A stretch of 64,000 nucleotides of DNA from Brevibacterium picturae (GCF_900105045.1 NZ_LT629739.1:1178001-1242000), one strand, 5' to 3'; positions 26,304 to 35,185 are shown, numbered from the stretch's first letter. Notes: generated from the sequence alone by a model not told the origin. Program-made: numbers and translations.

Positions 26304-26534
26304 GTGGGTCGCGGCCGCGCAAAGGCAAAGCAGATCAAGGTAGCCCGGAAGCTGAAATACTACAGCCCGGACACCGACCTGAATAGACTCCAGCAGGAAC
26401 TGGGTTCCGAGTCGCCGACGTCCGGTTCGTCAGATCCGTACGACGACGAGACGGACTATTCGGATTACGCCGACAAGTACAACGTCGACGATGATGACGA
26501 CGAAGACGACGACTATACACAGCGCGAATCGTAA
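26304..26534 (+). CDS. DUF3073 family small protein
   Basis: 76 residues with the family hallmark at the N-terminus, MGRGRAKAKQ followed by KLKYYSPDTDLNRLQQEL, then a highly acidic tail with a run of nine Asp/Glu (NVDDDDDEDDDY). DUF3073 is an actinobacterial family of unknown function. The GTG at 26304 is preferred over ATG 26280 because homologues begin at Met-Gly-Arg-Gly-Arg and GGAGGGGG lies about ten bases upstream. The basic head and acidic tail suggest interaction with nucleic acid or a basic partner, but this is not shown. Confidence 0.88.
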   Translation: MGRGRAKAKQIKVARKLKYYSPDTDLNRLQQELGSESPTSGSSDPYDDETDYSDYADKYNVDDDDDEDDDYTQRES

Positions 26535-26951
26535 GCGATCAGCACTGATGTGATCGGAGCTCAGTCAGCTGAGCATCGGATTCGCTAGAGCATGAAGGCG
26601 GAGGCTGCGGCCTCCGCCTTCTGCGTTGCCCGGATGGAATCTTCCGCAAGCTGACGATCCGCGAACGGCAGCTGAGTGCCAACGGCCCGCTGATGTGACG
26701 ACGCGCTGACTTGCTGGAGTGGGGCTTGCTGGCCCGGCTGGCGTTCGCCCTACAGCCAGCGGCATCTCATACCTGTGGCTCCAGCTCCTACAGTTGCTGA
26801 GCCGCCACAGACCCACCACGCCCCCGCAGTTCCACTGACAACCTCTGCAACGAGACGTTTTAGAACTGAGGGGCCTCTTTGGAGCCCGCGAGGCGTTTCA
26901 GAGCTAAGAGGAAATGTCGCGAGCCGCCAATAGCGACGTGCGAGCCACCCC
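26535..26951. other. Non-coding stretch between DUF3073 and purM, with terminator hairpin
   Basis: About 417 bp with no credible gene. A perfect 12-bp hairpin (arms 26594-26605 and 26610-26621, loop TGCG) is a likely terminator for DUF3073. Two degenerate 20-mers, at 26854-26873 and 26892-26911, match at about 15 of 20 positions. A GCTCAG-TCAG-CTGAGC palindrome lies near 26560. The rest is unassigned. Confidence 0.55.
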
Positions 26952-28046
26952 TCAGCCGAGGATGGCGGCTCCGCCGTCGACGCCCTTGGCGCCCTGGACG
27001 TAGTCGAGCTCCGAGGCCAGTGAACCGTCGTCGGTGCTGACGTCACCGAGCACCCATGATCCGGGGCAGGCTGCGAGCACGCTGTCGACGGACGCCGCTG
27101 AGGCGACGAGCACCATGCCGACGCCGAGGTTCCAGGTCCGTTCGCGATCCTCCTGCGGGACTCCGCCGAGATCGCCCAGAGTGGAGAAGACCGGAGGAAT
27201 CTCCCACGAGGTCCGCGACATCTTGGCTACGAGGCCCTTGGGCAGCACGCGCGCCACATTGGCGGACAGTCCCCCGCCGGTGACGTGCGAGACCGCATGC
27301 ACAGCATCCGGCAGGGCGGAGAACAGGGCGTTGAGTTCGCCGGTGTAGACATGAGTGGGGACGAGGAGCTCCTCCCCCAGGGTGCGACCGAATTCGGGCA
27401 CATTCCGGTCCAGACCCCACCCCGCCTCGGCGATGACGTGCCTGACCAGTGAATATCCGTTCGAATGGATGCCAGAAGACGGCAGGCCGATGAGCACGTC
27501 ACCGGCCGAGACCTTCTCAGGTCCCAGCAGTTTGGAGGCTTCGACGACTCCGGTGGCGGCGCCGGCGACGTCGTATTCGTCGACTCCGAGCAGGCCCGGA
27601 TGCTCGGCGGTCTCCCCGCCGACGAGCGCGACATCGGCACTGGCGCACGCCTCGGCGATGCCCCGGACGATATCGGCGATGCGTTCAGCCACGACCTTGC
27701 CGCAGGCGATGTAGTCGGTCATGAACAGCGGTTTCGCACCGCACACGATGATGTCGTCGACGACCATTCCCACCAGGTCGTATCCGATGGTGTCGTGCTT
27801 ATCGAGGGCCTGCGCGATCGCGACCTTCGTGCCCACCCCATCGGTCGACGAGGCCAGCAGCGGACGGTCGAAGTCCTTGAGCACGGAGACGTCGAAGAGT
27901 CCGGCGAAACCGCCCACCTCACCGACGACATTCGCGTTGTGCGTGGCCGCAACTGCGGACTTCATCAGTTCGACGGCGCGGTCACCGGCCTCGACGTCGA
28001 CGCCGGCTGCGGCGTAGGTGGTGGACTTAGCTGGATCGGTGCTCAA
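26952..28046 (-). CDS. purM: Phosphoribosylformylglycinamidine cyclo-ligase (AIR synthetase)
   Basis: 364 residues, full length. Conserved blocks: AAGVDVEAGDRAVELMK near the start, FAGLFDVSVLKDFDRPLL, STDGVGTKVAIAQ, the MVVDDIIVCGAKPLFMTDYIA segment, GGETAEHPGL and HVTGGGLSANVARVLP. It closes FGAM to aminoimidazole ribotide with ATP in step five of purine synthesis. No ATG exists at the right place: the start is a TTG at 28046 preceded by AAAGGA, one base after the purF stop codon. The frame is open further upstream but runs inside purF. It forms an operon with purF. Confidence 0.95.
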   Translation of the reverse strand: MSTDPAKSTTYAAAGVDVEAGDRAVELMKSAVAATHNANVVGEVGGFAGLFDVSVLKDFDRPLLASSTDGVGTKVAIAQALDKHDTIGYDLVGMVVDDIIVCGAKPLFMTDYIACGKVVAERIADIVRGIAEACASADVALVGGETAEHPGLLGVDEYDVAGAATGVVEASKLLGPEKVSAGDVLIGLPSSGIHSNGYSLVRHVIAEAGWGLDRNVPEFGRTLGEELLVPTHVYTGELNALFSALPDAVHAVSHVTGGGLSANVARVLPKGLVAKMSRTSWEIPPVFSTLGDLGGVPQEDRERTWNLGVGMVLVASAASVDSVLAACPGSWVLGDVSTDDGSLASELDYVQGAKGVDGGAAILG

Positions 28047-28047
28047 C

Positions 28048-29529
28048 TCAACATCCTTTGTCGGCGGGGGTGTCGTTGACAGGAATCGGGTACTCGCCCG
28101 AGAAGCAGGCCGTGCACAGCTGACTGCGCTCCTGCTGCGTGGCTTCGACCATCCCGTCCAGCGAGATGTAGCCCAGGGAATCGGCGCCGAGGTTGTCACG
28201 GATCTCGTCCATATTCAGACCGTTGGCGATGAGCTCGGCCCGGGTCGCGAAGTCGATGCCGTAGAAGCAGGGCCACTTGACGGGAGGTGAGGAGATGCGC
28301 ACGTGGATCTCCTTCGCTCCGGCTTCACGCAGCATCCGCACGAGGGCACGCTGGGTGTTGCCGCGCACGATCGAGTCGTCGACGACGACGAGGCGTTTGC
28401 CCTCGATATTCTCCCGCAGCGGATTGAGTTTGAGGCGGATGCCGCGCTGTCGCAGAGTATCCGAGGGCTGGATGAATGTGCGCCCGACATAGGCGTTCTT
28501 CATCAGCCCCTGCCCGAAGGGAATGCCGGACTGTTCGGCATAGCCCACGGCCGCCGGTGTCCCTGATTCCGGGGTGGCGATGACGAGATCCGCGTCAACG
28601 GGGTATTCGTCGGCCAGCTGGCGACCCATCTGGGTTCTGGCCGCATGCACGGTCTTGCCGTTGAGCACGCTGTCGGGCCGGGCCAGGTACACGTACTCGA
28701 ATACACAGCGGGCCTGGTCCTGCTCGGCGAATCGGAAGGAGCGCAGACCGTCCTCGTCGATGGCGATGAGTTCGCCCGGTTCGACGTCGCGCACGAAGGA
28801 AGCACCGACGATGTCGAGGGCCGAGGTCTCTGAGGCCACGACCCAGCCGTTCTCCATGCGACCCAGCGACAGCGGCCGCACACCGTGGCGATCACGCGCT
28901 GCGTAGAGGGTGTTCTCGTCCATGAAGGCCAGTGAGAACGCACCTTCGACCTTGGGCAGGAGGTTGAGTGCTGCCTCCGTGAGGTTCTCGCCTTCTTCGG
29001 TCGCGAACAGCTCAGTGACCAGGGAGGTGTCATTGGAGGAATCGCGGAACGGCCGGGTCCGGCTGTCTTTCTTCGTCGCGTCCTTGACGACCTTGTTCGC
29101 GTCATCGCGGCGGCCGTCGGCCAGGGCCTCGAGCTCGTCGAAGTTCGTCAGATTGCCGTTGTGCGCCAGCGCCACAGTTCCGAACGGCGTGGGCCCCAGC
29201 GTGGGCTGTGCGTTCTCGAATGAAGGTGAGCCCGTCGTCGAGTAGCGGGTGTGCCCGAGCGCGATGTGGCCCTGCAGAAGTTCGAGGTCGCGTTCATGGA
29301 AGACCTGTGAAACCAGGCCCATGTCGCGGTAGATCAGGATCTGTCTGCCGTTGCTGGCCGCGATGCCCGCGGATTCCTGCCCGCGGTGCTGCAGAGCGTA
29401 GAGCCCGAAGTAGGTGAGTTTGGCGATTTCCTCGCCCGGTGCCCAGACTCCGAATACTCCGCAAGCATCCTGAGGTCCGCGGTCCAGGGGGTCGATTTCG
29501 TGCGTTAGTTGCCCGTCTCCTCTTGCCAC
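28048..29529 (-). CDS. purF: Amidophosphoribosyltransferase
   Basis: 493 residues. The N-terminal propeptide precedes the glutaminase nucleophile Cys23 (ACGVFGVWAP), followed by QHRGQESAGIA. The PRPP site is VVVDDSIVRGNTQR, and the C-terminal CTACFSGEYP motif is typical of the Fe-S containing Bacillus-type enzyme. It makes phosphoribosylamine, the committed step of purine synthesis. The GTG start has no Shine-Dalgarno; a -10-like GACAAT on the minus strand (29537-29542) lies only seven bases upstream, so the transcript may be leaderless. purM follows with one base between. Confidence 0.96.
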   Translation of the reverse strand: MARGDGQLTHEIDPLDRGPQDACGVFGVWAPGEEIAKLTYFGLYALQHRGQESAGIAASNGRQILIYRDMGLVSQVFHERDLELLQGHIALGHTRYSTTGSPSFENAQPTLGPTPFGTVALAHNGNLTNFDELEALADGRRDDANKVVKDATKKDSRTRPFRDSSNDTSLVTELFATEEGENLTEAALNLLPKVEGAFSLAFMDENTLYAARDRHGVRPLSLGRMENGWVVASETSALDIVGASFVRDVEPGELIAIDEDGLRSFRFAEQDQARCVFEYVYLARPDSVLNGKTVHAARTQMGRQLADEYPVDADLVIATPESGTPAAVGYAEQSGIPFGQGLMKNAYVGRTFIQPSDTLRQRGIRLKLNPLRENIEGKRLVVVDDSIVRGNTQRALVRMLREAGAKEIHVRISSPPVKWPCFYGIDFATRAELIANGLNMDEIRDNLGADSLGYISLDGMVEATQQERSQLCTACFSGEYPIPVNDTPADKGC

Positions 29530-29598
29530 GTGAAAGATTGTCTCACATCGGTGAGCTCCACTTCACAGGTGGCTCAGACTCCGGTATTCGAAGGAGCT

Positions 29599-30033
29599 TC
29601 AGACTCCGGTACTCGAGGATCCGTTCCGGGGCTCGTCATCGGCACTGCCCTCCACCTCGGCGTCGGTGTCAGGTGGTGTGTCTGAGTCCGCATCGGGATC
29701 TTCGCCGTTGGCTTCGGCGATCCGACGACGTGCGATCTCCTTCGGATCATCGACCATGTCGATCTCCGCGTCGACCCGGTACTTGTGAGACTTCCTCCGG
29801 CCCGTCCAGTCGAGGATCAGTGCCACGACTCCGCCGATGAACAGTCCGCCCACGGCGAGGACGAGGAGCAGAAGCCCCGCCCCCTTGGCCACGGTGTAGC
29901 CAGCGGGCATCGCTTCGGGATCGACGAAGAGCGTGAGCACACCCGCGACGAGGACACCGAGGATCGCGCCGATACCCATGAATACCGAGTACTTGGGGCT
30001 GCGACGAACTGCGACGTCGATCTGGTCCTTCAT
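29599..30033 (-). CDS. Conserved two-helix membrane protein upstream of purF
   Basis: 144 residues. Two membrane helices (about 19-38, YSVFMGIGAILGVLVAGVL, and about 55-77) are joined by a short loop with PEAMPAGY. A hydrophilic C-terminal half then becomes very acidic. It matches the style of small actinobacterial integral membrane proteins found beside purF, of unknown function. ATG 30033 has GAGGAG three bases upstream and is preferred over 30108. A short direct repeat (CAGACTCCGGTA) lies at the 3' end around 29575-29610. Confidence 0.72.
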   Translation of the reverse strand: MKDQIDVAVRRSPKYSVFMGIGAILGVLVAGVLTLFVDPEAMPAGYTVAKGAGLLLLVLAVGGLFIGGVVALILDWTGRRKSHKYRVDAEIDMVDDPKEIARRRIAEANGEDPDADSDTPPDTDAEVEGSADDEPRNGSSSTGV

Positions 30034-30193
30034 GATCTCCTCGGGTATCAGGTTCGGCAGCGGGTCAGTGGTGCCCGCGTTTCGAGTCGCGGACAGTCTA
30101 GTCGACAACTCCTAAACGGGCTCCCAGGCAGTTATCCGGCCGATCCCATAAGCTGGGGTCAGGCACGGAAGGACTTCTCACATAGGGGTGGAC

Positions 30194-31174
30194 ATGTCTC
30201 ATACGATCATCGTCGGAGTCGACGGCTCGGCCAACAGTCAATGCGCGCTGCAGTGGGCGATCAAACATGCGCAGCTGACCATGTCGGAGATTCGCCTCGT
30301 CGCGGCGTACACCGTTCCCGGTGTCAATATGACCCAGGCGGATATCGTCTATCCGGCCGATTTCGACACGGTGATCAAACGGTCGGTGCAGCAGCTCGTC
30401 GACGACAGCGCGAAAACCGTCACCGACGCCTCGGTGCCGGTGTCGACCGTGGTCTTCCCCGGGGACGCCTCCGGTGCGCTGGTCGAGAACTCGAAGAACG
30501 CCGATCTGGCCGTCATCGGTGCCCGCGGTCGCGGAGGTTTCGCCGGCCGACTGCTGGGGTCCGTGGCGCTGGCGATGCCCGCCCACGCGCACTGCCCCAC
30601 CGTGGTCATCCCCAGCACCTGGCCAGACCGCCCGCTGCCCGAGAGGCCGCTGCCGGTCGACCTGCCGGTGCGTTCCTCCGACGCGCAGACGGCCACCGCC
30701 GAGTCGGGCGACAGGCGGCCGGACTTCACCGGTGAGGTCGTGGCCGCGATCGACCCCTTCGAAACCGACGGGCCCGTCCTGCGCGAGGCCGCCGTGCAGG
30801 CCCGAATCTATGGCCTGCCCCTGCACCTGGTCGGCATCACGGCCGCTCATGTCCTCTCGCCGGAATGGATGCCCAGCGAGACCCATCTCGAGAAGATGTA
30901 CGACGAAGCCGTGACCTCGCGGGAGGAAGCGGTGGAGTCACTCAGAGAGGAATTTCCCGAGGTCGAGGTTCGCTGGTCGATCTTCGATGCCCCCGCCACC
31001 GAGGTGCTCATCAGTGCCACCTACACCGCCGAACTCATGATGATCGGCTCCCGCGGCCGCGGCGGCTTCGTCTCCACGATCCTCGGTTCGACCTCCCAGG
31101 CAGTCCTCTCACACGCGGTGTGCCCGACCCGCGTCGTCCGCGTCAACCGCCGGAAGTCGACGAAGAAGCGCTGA
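30194..31174 (+). CDS. Universal stress protein with two UspA domains
   Basis: 326 residues, two tandem Usp domains (about 1-145 and 178-322). Each ends in the ATP-binding signature: GARGRGGFAGRLLGSVA in the first and GSRGRGGFVSTILGSTS in the second. The N-terminal IIVGVDGSANS is the canonical beta-1/alpha-1 junction. Two-domain Usps are typical of actinobacteria and are often induced by dormancy, hypoxia or stress; the target here is unknown. ATG 30194 has AGGGGTGG upstream; GTG 30188 is also possible. A three-copy 8-bp tandem repeat (GCGGGGTT, 31189-31212) follows the stop. Confidence 0.93.
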   Translation: MSHTIIVGVDGSANSQCALQWAIKHAQLTMSEIRLVAAYTVPGVNMTQADIVYPADFDTVIKRSVQQLVDDSAKTVTDASVPVSTVVFPGDASGALVENSKNADLAVIGARGRGGFAGRLLGSVALAMPAHAHCPTVVIPSTWPDRPLPERPLPVDLPVRSSDAQTATAESGDRRPDFTGEVVAAIDPFETDGPVLREAAVQARIYGLPLHLVGITAAHVLSPEWMPSETHLEKMYDEAVTSREEAVESLREEFPEVEVRWSIFDAPATEVLISATYTAELMMIGSRGRGGFVSTILGSTSQAVLSHAVCPTRVVRVNRRKSTKKR

Positions 31175-31188
31175 GTCGCTGGGGCGCT

Positions 31189-31212
31189 GCGGGGTTGCGG
31201 GGTTGCGGGGTT
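31189..31212. repeat. Three tandem copies of an 8-bp unit
   Basis: GCGGGGTT is repeated three times without interruption just after the Usp stop codon, in the 75-bp gap between convergent genes. It is probably slippage-derived and without function. Confidence 0.7.
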
Positions 31213-31249
31213 GCTGTGCCCCGGCTGGAAGTAGTCTCGGGCAGCGGCT

Positions 31250-32212
31250 TCAGCCCAGGGCGATGAGGCTGATTCCGGCGACGACGACCACCGCGCCGGT
31301 GAGCTTCATGCCGATGTTCTTCTCTCCGAAGAACCACCAGGCCAGGAGTGTGCCGACGATGATCGAAGTCTCCCGCACGGGTGCGACGAGGGACACCGGC
31401 GCCTGCTGCATGGCGAAGAGGACGAGCAGGTAGGCCAACGGGGACAGGACGGCGACGGTGACCAGGGCTCGTTTGTGGCCGGCCAGGATCGACATGAAGT
31501 CCGCGCGACGCCCCGCACCGCCGGGGATCGTCACGATGCCCAAGGCCATGATGGCTGCGACGCAGGCCTCGGAGACGGCGAAGTAGAGCAGCGGAGAGTC
31601 GGTGATGTGGTTGACGGAGAAGTCGTCCCACAAGGTGTATGAGGCGATGAAGGTGCCGATCAGCCCGCCCCAGGCCAGACCACGTCCGACGCCGTAGCCG
31701 ATTGTCGCCCGACCGACGCCGTGGCTGACGCCGTGGCTGACGCCGTGGCTGACGCCGTGGCTGCCCCTCGACGCGCCGAAGGCTGCGCCTCGCGGTCGCA
31801 CGGTCACGACGGCGATGCCGGCGAGGACGATGAAGGCGCCGATGGTCTCTGGTGCGCTGGGCCGCTCGCCCAGAAACAGGACGGCGATGATGATCGTGAT
31901 GATCGGCCCGACTCCGCGTGCCGTGGGATAGACGACGCCCAGGGGCGCATGGTCATAGCCGGACTGCAGGGACACCGAGTAGGCGATGTGGAAGATCGCG
32001 CTCAGCGCGGCGGCACCGAGCAGACTCGGGCTGAGCTCATGTGCGCCGGAGACGAGCAGCCAGATCGCGACCGGGGCCAATAGGATCGCCGAGAGCCCGT
32101 GATAGGCCAGCACGAAGGCGTAGCCCTTGCCGGAGACGGACTTCGCAGCAATGTTCCACAGGGCATGGGCCACCGAGGCGACCAGCACCAGCCCGAGGAC
32201 TGTAGGAGTCAT
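31250..32212 (-). CDS. EamA/DMT-family transporter with SHGV repeat
   Basis: 320 residues with ten hydrophobic helices in two halves, typical of EamA permeases. The motif ETSIIVGTLLAWWFFGEK near the end of the second half is a family hallmark. Between the halves lies a tandem Ser-His-Gly-Val repeat (about residues 150-166) produced by a 12-bp minisatellite at 31715-31762. It begins 38 bp after the aldehyde dehydrogenase gene, so it is probably the last gene of the asparaginase-SCP2-ALDH operon. Substrate unknown. Confidence 0.85.
   Translation of the reverse strand: MTPTVLGLVLVASVAHALWNIAAKSVSGKGYAFVLAYHGLSAILLAPVAIWLLVSGAHELSPSLLGAAALSAIFHIAYSVSLQSGYDHAPLGVVYPTARGVGPIITIIIAVLFLGERPSAPETIGAFIVLAGIAVVTVRPRGAAFGASRGSHGVSHGVSHGVSHGVGRATIGYGVGRGLAWGGLIGTFIASYTLWDDFSVNHITDSPLLYFAVSEACVAAIMALGIVTIPGGAGRRADFMSILAGHKRALVTVAVLSPLAYLLVLFAMQQAPVSLVAPVRETSIIVGTLLAWWFFGEKNIGMKLTGAVVVVAGISLIALG
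31715..31762. repeat. 12-bp minisatellite inside the DMT transporter gene
   Basis: Four perfect tandem copies of GACGCCGTGGCT. The unit is a multiple of three, so changes in copy number would keep the reading frame and only lengthen or shorten the inter-domain loop (SHGV units in the protein). Confidence 0.9.
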
Positions 32213-32250
32213 CGACGGCTGCGGCCCGTCCTGCTCACAGCTTCACGACC

Positions 32251-33693
32251 TCACAGCTTCACTGCGACGGTCTTCGTCTGCGTGTACTCGTTGAGGGCTT
32301 CGATGGACTTCTCGCGGCCGTAGCCGGACTTCTTGACCCCGCCGAAGGGCAGCTCCACTCCCCCACCGGCACCGTAGGTGTTGACGAAGATCTGCCCGGC
32401 CTCCACCTCGGCGGCGACTCGATGGGCTCGGGAGAGGTTCTGCGTCCACAGAGCAGAGATCAGGCCGTAGTCGGTGCCGTTGGCCAGGGAGATCGCTTCC
32501 TCCTCATCGCTGAAGGTCATCGCGGCGACGACGGGACCGAAGACCTCCTCCTGCGCGATCGTCGAGCCCGGAGACACGTTGTCCACGAGCGTCGGAGTGA
32601 TGAAGGCGCCACCGGTGAGGTCGTCGGCGAGGCCCTCGGGTCGGGTCCCGCCGGTGATGATCTCGGCGCTGCCGATGTCTGACAGGAATCCTTCGACGCG
32701 GGACTGCTGCTTCGTCGAGATCAGCGGCCCGAGCATCGGGTCCTCGGGGCCGTACCCGATGGTCACCTTCTCCATCGCGGCCGCCAGCTTCTCGACCACC
32801 TCGGCGTGGTTGCTCTGGGCGACGATGAGGCGGGACCCGGCCGAGCAGGTCTGACCGGCGTTCTGGATGATCGAACGGAGCAGGGACGGAATCGCGGCGT
32901 CGACATCGGCGTCGGAGAAGACGATGTTCGCTGATTTTCCGCCGAGTTCGAGCACCGTGGGAATGACCCGGTCGGCGGCGGCGTGGGCGATCTGCGACCC
33001 GGTCTGGGTCGAGCCGACGAAGCCCAGGTGGGCGATGCCCGGGTGGGCTGCCAGCGCCGCACCCGCCTCGGCGCCTAAGCCTGTGACCACGTTGAACGCA
33101 CCTGCGGGGAAACCGACGGAATGGATGAGCTCGGCCAGCCGGACCGTCGAGCGCGGGGTCTCGTCAGCGGGTTTGGCCACGGCGCAGTTGCCGGTCGCCA
33201 GCGAGGTGGCGACGGCGCGGCCGATGAGCTGGAGCGGATAGTTCCAGGCCACGATGTGCCCGGTCACACCGTAGGGTTCGCGTCGCGTGTAGACGTGCAT
33301 GTCCTCGGTCATGGGGATCGCGTGCCCGTAGTAGGACTCGATGGTGTGGCCGTAGAACTCGAAGTAGCGGGCGCAGACATCGACGTCGGCATAGGCCTGG
33401 GTCAGCGGTTTGCCTGTGTCCTCGGACTCGAGGCTGGCCATCTCATCACGGTTGGCCCGAATCACCTCGGCGGTGGTGACCAGCAGTTTCGAGCGCTGCT
33501 CGGTGCTCGAGCGCTTCCACTCCTGCTGTGCCCTCGCCGCTGCCTTGACCGCACGGTCGACCTCATCGGGCCCGCCTCGGGAGACATCGCCGAGGTGGTC
33601 GCCGGTGGCCGGGTCGACGTTGGCGTAGGTGGTCAGTGTGGGGACATGGCGTCCACCGATGAAAGAGGTGGTCTGGGTGATCTGGGCGTTCAT
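32251..33693 (-). CDS. Aldehyde dehydrogenase family protein
   Basis: 480 residues, full-length superfamily member. Motifs: IVAWNYPLQLIGR, FVGSTQTGSQIA, LELGGKSANIVF with the general base Glu, and nucleophile Cys in NAGQTCSAGSR; the C-terminal PFGGVKKSGYGREKS is typical of the betaine/amino-aldehyde group. Substrate cannot be deduced. ATG 33693 has GGAAGG upstream and overlaps the stop of the SCP2-type gene by 4 bases. It is the third gene of the operon starting with the asparaginase. Confidence 0.92.
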   Translation of the reverse strand: MNAQITQTTSFIGGRHVPTLTTYANVDPATGDHLGDVSRGGPDEVDRAVKAAARAQQEWKRSSTEQRSKLLVTTAEVIRANRDEMASLESEDTGKPLTQAYADVDVCARYFEFYGHTIESYYGHAIPMTEDMHVYTRREPYGVTGHIVAWNYPLQLIGRAVATSLATGNCAVAKPADETPRSTVRLAELIHSVGFPAGAFNVVTGLGAEAGAALAAHPGIAHLGFVGSTQTGSQIAHAAADRVIPTVLELGGKSANIVFSDADVDAAIPSLLRSIIQNAGQTCSAGSRLIVAQSNHAEVVEKLAAAMEKVTIGYGPEDPMLGPLISTKQQSRVEGFLSDIGSAEIITGGTRPEGLADDLTGGAFITPTLVDNVSPGSTIAQEEVFGPVVAAMTFSDEEEAISLANGTDYGLISALWTQNLSRAHRVAAEVEAGQIFVNTYGAGGGVELPFGGVKKSGYGREKSIEALNEYTQTKTVAVKL

Positions 33694-34091
33694 CGCCGAC
33701 CTTCCAATTCTGCCGATGTGTACAGGGGAACGAAGTCACTGATGTCGGCGCGGGTGCCGGAGGCGTCGACCAAGCCTTCGGCAAGTGCTGCGGAGAATGC
33801 GGTCTTGCCGGTCACGATCTCCAACCACACCTGCGCCGAGGTTTCCACGACGTTGGGCGGTGTCCCGCGGGTGTGCCGGGGCCCGGGGATGCACTGGGTG
33901 ACGCCGAAGGGCGGGACGCGGACCTCGACGCTGTTGCCCTCTGCCCGCGAAGCGAGCTCTTCGAGTGTGAATCTCACCGCGGTAGCCAGGGTCGACCGGT
34001 CCGCCGGTGCCGCGTCGGCATTCGAATGCGCCGCCCACATCTCGAGGGCGTTGCGGCCCTCGTCGGGGTCGATCCTTCTGCGAATCGCCAT
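33690..34091 (-). CDS. Sterol carrier (SCP2-like) family protein
   Basis: 133 residues, matching a small actinobacterial family annotated as sterol carrier proteins. Key blocks are RRRIDPDEGRNALEMW, VEVRVPPFGVTQCIPGPRHTRGTPPNVVE and WLEIVTGKTAFSAALAEG, followed by ADISDFVPL. This family commonly neighbours purine genes in actinobacteria, as here. Function is unknown; no lipid ligand can be inferred. It is tightly packed: its start overlaps the asparaginase stop by one base and its stop overlaps the ALDH start by four. Confidence 0.82.
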   Translation of the reverse strand: MAIRRRIDPDEGRNALEMWAAHSNADAAPADRSTLATAVRFTLEELASRAEGNSVEVRVPPFGVTQCIPGPRHTRGTPPNVVETSAQVWLEIVTGKTAFSAALAEGLVDASGTRADISDFVPLYTSAELEGRR

Positions 34092-35185
34092 CAGTGACTC
34101 TCCCTCTGCCTGATCTTCGCTATATCTTCACCCACGATGACCCGTCCGACAACCGCCGTCCGCCCCTCGGACTCGGTTCCGCCGGTGACGGGGTCGGTGA
34201 TCGCCTCGATGACCTCGGCGAGGAGTTCCTCGCCGATCTCTGGAATCGCGCCCGCCTTGCGCAGCAGAGTCAGCGCCACGAGTCCCGTCGCCCGGGATGA
34301 TCCGTCGAGGCATTTGACTGCGACCGAGTACCCGGACTTCGTGGACATGACGATGACGCCTTCGGCCCCGCCCTTGGCGAAGACGCCGAGGCGGTCGATG
34401 ACGCTCGTGTTCGGTCTCCCGTGGCCTTCAATCGCCCAGGGTTCGGCGAAAACCGCGTCCACGAGGGTGCGGGCCTCGGACGCATAGGAGGCATAGGGCT
34501 CCGTCGCCGAGGTTGCCGTCGGGTTCTCGTCGCCTGGTGCCTCGACTGCGCTGCCCAGCCGCACCACGCGGCCGATCGCCCGCGCCAGGCCGACGAGGCT
34601 GAGTGCGAACACCGGGGCACCGCAGCCGTCGGTGCCCACGGCCGCCGGCGTCTCGCCGGCGAAGGTTTCGACCACCTCGGCGACCTTCGTCTGCACCGGA
34701 TGAGCGGGATTGAGGTAGCTGTTCGTGTCGGCACCGGAGGCGAGCGCGGCCATGAGGAAGGCTGCGTGCTTGCCGGAGCAGTTGAAGTACAGGGGCGACT
34801 TCGGGTCTGCCTGCAGGCTTCGTCGGAAGGCTCCGTCGGCGGGATGTGCGGAGGGGCATTGCAGGTCGGCGGGGCTGAGACCGACGGATTCGAGCATTCC
34901 GGCGACCGCCTCGGCGTGGCCGGCCTCGCATTTGTGGGATGCGGTGGCAAGCGCCGCCCACGTTCCGGTCACCGCAGCACCCAGATTCATTGCGGCGATG
35001 GCCTGCAGCGGTTTGAGACTGGACCGGGTGAACACGGGGACCTCGGGAGCACCCAGGCTGATCAGCGGTGATCCCTGCGGATCGAGGACGACGGCGGAAC
35101 CGATATGGCGTGATTCGAGAAATCCACTGCGAACGACGGCGGCCAATTCGGCGGCGTCGGCGGAGGCGAATGTGGAACAAGACAC
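34091..35185 (-). CDS. L-asparaginase II-type (PF06089) protein
   Basis: 364 residues. It matches the thermolabile rhizobial-type asparaginase family, which is unrelated to AnsA/AnsB. Blocks include SSLKPLQAIAAM with the active-site Ser-Ser-x-x-Lys, TASHKCEAGHAEAV, the YFNCSGKHAAFL segment containing Cys, TDGCGAPVFALSL and FAKGGAEGVIVM. In this family the Ser-Lys pairs and zinc-binding Cys/Lys form the active site. It hydrolyses asparagine to aspartate and ammonia; aspartate feeds the SAICAR step encoded divergently next door. The GTG at 35185 has no clear Shine-Dalgarno. First gene of a four-gene operon. Confidence 0.88.
   Translation of the reverse strand: MSCSTFASADAAELAAVVRSGFLESRHIGSAVVLDPQGSPLISLGAPEVPVFTRSSLKPLQAIAAMNLGAAVTGTWAALATASHKCEAGHAEAVAGMLESVGLSPADLQCPSAHPADGAFRRSLQADPKSPLYFNCSGKHAAFLMAALASGADTNSYLNPAHPVQTKVAEVVETFAGETPAAVGTDGCGAPVFALSLVGLARAIGRVVRLGSAVEAPGDENPTATSATEPYASYASEARTLVDAVFAEPWAIEGHGRPNTSVIDRLGVFAKGGAEGVIVMSTKSGYSVAVKCLDGSSRATGLVALTLLRKAGAIPEIGEELLAEVIEAITDPVTGGTESEGRTAVVGRVIVGEDIAKIRQRESH

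Noticed and set aside
34421-35180. Frames of 216-250 codons opposite the asparaginase gene
   Set aside because: Shadow translation; Gly/Arg-rich with no motif, and the minus frame matches PF06089 features.
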